NCBI GenBank assembly: GCA_964490845.1
Contig: CAZBED010000001.1
Location: forward strand, 682,001 to 746,000
Direction: 5' to 3'
DNA from: JADJSS01 sp964490845
GTDB taxonomy: Bacteria > Bacteroidota > Bacteroidia > Chitinophagales > JADIYW01
DNA length: 64,000 bases
Positions 61,720-64,000 of the stretch are shown here, piece by piece. The stretch's first letter is position 1; every line of letters begins with the position of its first letter. The position numbers and the translations under genes are program-made. The notes under the pieces are model-generated. The model had not been told where the DNA came from and made no database searches. It worked only from the letters and a program-made list of their open reading frames with translations.

Positions 61720-64000
61720 ATGTTCCAGAAAATTGAATTGTCCAATATTATCGAAGAAGATGTAGAAATGGTGCCTCTATTGTCCGTAGAAGAAGATGAT
61801 AACACCAACAGCGATCATTTACCTAAGAAACTCCCGATTCTGCCTTTGCGCAACAATGTCTTGTTTCCCGGTGTGGTGATTCCCATTTCCGTAGGCAGGG
61901 AAAAATCCATCAAGGCCGTCAAAAAAGCATACAAGGATAACAAATACATCGGTGTCATCGCCCAGCGTGATATTAAGGTGGAAGAACCCGAACCGGGTGA
62001 TTTGTACACCATCGGCTGTACTGCAAAAATCATCAAAATGCTATCCATGCCTGATGGCGGCAATACAGTTATCCTGCAAGGCGTCAAACGATTTATCGTC
62101 AAACAACATATCGCTTCGGAACCGGTCATCGAGGCGGAAGTGGATTACCTGACAGACATCCCGATGACAGACCAGCAGCAGGAAAAAGCCATGATGGACA
62201 ACCTGAAAGATATGGCGAATAAAATCATCGAGTTGTCGCCCAACATTCCCAATGAAGCGAAGATTGTCCTGAACAATATCAACAACATCAAATTCCTTGC
62301 GAATTTCATCACTTCTAACCTGAATATAGAATTAGAGCAAAAACAACAGATACTGGAAACCAATGATGCCAATGAACGCATCCAGCAGGTATTGAAATTC
62401 CTGTCGCAGGAGCTGCAATTACAGGAACTGAAGGCCAATATTCATAACAAAACCAGGACAGATATAGATAAGCAGCAACGGGATTACTTCCTCAATCAGC
62501 AACTACGCGCCATCCAGGAAGAGCTGGGCGGCGACATGTATCAGGAGGAAGTGAACCGGCTGAAAGAAAAAGCGAAAGAAAAAAAATGGAGCGCGGCGGT
62601 CGCCAAATCTTTTGACAAAGAAATCGGGAAACTGCAACGCATCAATCCGGCGGCGGCGGAATATTCTGTACTCCTAAACTATCTGGACCTGATGGTGGAA
62701 TTGCCCTGGAATGATATCACCAAAGATAATTTCGATCTTAAACGCGCCAAAAAGGTACTCGACGAAGACCACTATGGCCTGGATAAAATCAAAGACCGCA
62801 TTATGGAATATCTGGCGGTTCTGAAGCTAAAAGGCGATATGAAATCGCCCATCCTGTGTTTTATCGGCCCTCCGGGAGTCGGAAAAACATCCCTGGGAAA
62901 AAGTATCGCACGTGCACTCGACCGCAAATATGTGCGCATGTCTCTGGGGGGCCTGCACGATGAAAGCGAAATCCGCGGACACCGCAAAACCTATATCGGC
63001 GCTATGCCCGGACGCATTATCCAGTCGCTGAAAAAAGTACAATCGTCCAATCCCGTTTTCATTCTCGATGAAATCGACAAAGTGGGTAAAGACCACCGCG
63101 GCGACCCCTCATCCGCTTTGCTGGAGGTGCTCGACCCGGAGCAAAACACGACTTTTTATGATAACTATCTTGAGCTGGAATACGACCTGTCCAAAGTATT
63201 GTTTATCGCCACGGCCAACAACCTCGGCGAGATACAACCCGCTTTGCGCGACCGTATGGAAATTATCCATCTGAGCGGCTATTCGCTGGAAGAAAAAACA
63301 GAAATCGCCAAAAAACATTTAATCAGCAAACAGCGTGAGGCGCACGGATTGAAAGCATCACAGGTGAAATTGAGCGACAAAGCCATTCAGCACCTGATTC
63401 ATTATTACACCTACGAAAGCGGTGTGCGCGAACTCGACAGGGTCATTGCTTCCATCATGCGGAATGTGGCCAAGAGCGTGGCGATAGAAGAAGCCTACAA
63501 TCCGGCGATTGCAGTGGAAGATATTACCCGCATCCTTGGCAAACCAAAATACAACCACGACAAATATTCAGAACACAATCCGTGCGGCGTGGCCATCGGG
63601 CTGGCGTGGACACCAATGGGTGGTGACATCCTCTTTATCGAATCAACGGTGAGTAAAGGCAAGGGTAACCTGACTATTACCGGCAATCTGGGCAATGTGA
63701 TGAAAGAGTCGTTCAATACGGCATACACCTACCTGCAATCCAAAGCAGATGAGCTGGAGATTCCTAAAGAAGCGTTTACAAACTGGAATCTGCACATCCA
63801 TGTTCCGGAGGGAGCGATACCCAAAGACGGGCCGAGTGCAGGCGTTGCGATACTGTCGGCGCTAACTTCTTTGTATACCCAGCGTAAAGTAAAAGCGTTT
63901 ATGGCACTGAGTGGAGAGATTACACTTCGCGGCAAGGTATTGCCGGTAGGTGGTATCAAAGAAAAAATTCTGGCTGCCAAACGCGCAGGCATCAAGGAAA
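61720..64000 (+). CDS. lon: Endopeptidase La (Lon protease), 3' end outside the window
   Basis: An ATP-dependent serine protease that degrades misfolded and regulatory proteins. The window holds 760 codons, with the last few tens missing. In order: the N-terminal LON domain (from LPILPLRNNVLFPGVVIPI near residue 38), a helical region, the AAA+ module with Walker A GPPGVGKT at 383-390 and Walker B FILDEIDK near 450, and the protease domain. The catalytic dyad is Ser706 (KDGPSAGVA) and Lys749 (GGIKEKIL); their spacing of 43 residues equals that in E. coli Lon. The short acidic N terminus before the LON domain is usual in Bacteroidota. An inverted repeat lies in the leader. Confidence 0.97.
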   Translation, partial: MFQKIELSNIIEEDVEMVPLLSVEEDDNTNSDHLPKKLPILPLRNNVLFPGVVIPISVGREKSIKAVKKAYKDNKYIGVIAQRDIKVEEPEPGDLYTIGCTAKIIKMLSMPDGGNTVILQGVKRFIVKQHIASEPVIEAEVDYLTDIPMTDQQQEKAMMDNLKDMANKIIELSPNIPNEAKIVLNNINNIKFLANFITSNLNIELEQKQQILETNDANERIQQVLKFLSQELQLQELKANIHNKTRTDIDKQQRDYFLNQQLRAIQEELGGDMYQEEVNRLKEKAKEKKWSAAVAKSFDKEIGKLQRINPAAAEYSVLLNYLDLMVELPWNDITKDNFDLKRAKKVLDEDHYGLDKIKDRIMEYLAVLKLKGDMKSPILCFIGPPGVGKTSLGKSIARALDRKYVRMSLGGLHDESEIRGHRKTYIGAMPGRIIQSLKKVQSSNPVFILDEIDKVGKDHRGDPSSALLEVLDPEQNTTFYDNYLELEYDLSKVLFIATANNLGEIQPALRDRMEIIHLSGYSLEEKTEIAKKHLISKQREAHGLKASQVKLSDKAIQHLIHYYTYESGVRELDRVIASIMRNVAKSVAIEEAYNPAIAVEDITRILGKPKYNHDKYSEHNPCGVAIGLAWTPMGGDILFIESTVSKGKGNLTITGNLGNVMKESFNTAYTYLQSKADELEIPKEAFTNWNLHIHVPEGAIPKDGPSAGVAILSALTSLYTQRKVKAFMALSGEITLRGKVLPVGGIKEKILAAKRAGIKE

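Noticed and set aside
1..64000. CRISPR array, prophage, insertion sequence or rRNA operon
   Set aside because: No regularly spaced repeats with unique spacers, no transposase, integrase or phage structural genes, and no rRNA sequence were seen. The tandem repeats present are either short heptamers or coding repeats.

Overview
The window comes from a Bacteroidota chromosome, most likely from a Chitinophagales- or Saprospirales-like lineage. Clues are the type IX secretion system (T9SS) protein PorQ, two very large secreted proteins with T9SS C-terminal sorting domains, a PorE-like OmpA protein, a DUF4270 lipoprotein, promoters with the Bacteroidota -7 element TAnnTTTG, weak or absent Shine-Dalgarno sites, and REP-like palindromes of the GTCATTCCGA type. 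KdsA indicates a lipopolysaccharide-bearing outer membrane. A quinone-type PyrD and ATP-type PckA fit a respiring heterotroph. No rRNA, CRISPR array, phage or transposase gene was seen.

Layout. 0.3-4.2 kb: a LytS-type two-component pair. 4.2-12.2 kb: housekeeping genes pyrD, rarA, kdsA, queE and pckA, with a PorE-like protein and a GxxExxY gene framed by inverted repeats. 12.3-19.8 kb: rpsA, pirin, desaturase, cmk, porQ and thiH. 19.9-33.7 kb: two T9SS cargo proteins (1235 and 3235 aa) with a matching upstream block. 33.7-37.5 kb: thiG, a lipocalin-like protein, a small membrane protein and a double-domain epimerase. 37.6-45.0 kb: a tight five-gene plus-strand operon of two acyltransferase-3 proteins and three paralogous GT-C-like membrane proteins. 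45.0-49.9 kb: a TPP-riboswitch-led thiamine operon (thiS, thiC, a dinB-like gene, a thiE paralogue, thiD, thiE). 50-64 kb: GNAT, DoxX, an acyl-CoA dehydrogenase, glmS, DUF4270, a GT5-type protein, panC, panD, a lysylphosphatidylglycerol synthase-like protein, a second acyl-CoA dehydrogenase, tRNA-Ser(GGA) and the start of lon, which runs off the window.

How it fits together. Thiamine genes lie on the minus strand in three places: thiH at 19 kb, thiG at 34 kb and the riboswitch operon at 45-50 kb. Plus-strand surface-protein and membrane-enzyme genes separate them. Pantothenate (panC, panD), amino-sugar (glmS) and Kdo (kdsA) genes supply cofactor and envelope precursors.

The most unusual points are the repeat-framed GxxExxY gene, palindromic and heptamer repeats that have become coding sequence (epimerase linker, thiE paralogue, pyrD), the two-acyltransferase/three-GT-C operon, the shared upstream block of the two T9SS giants, and the split thiamine locus.
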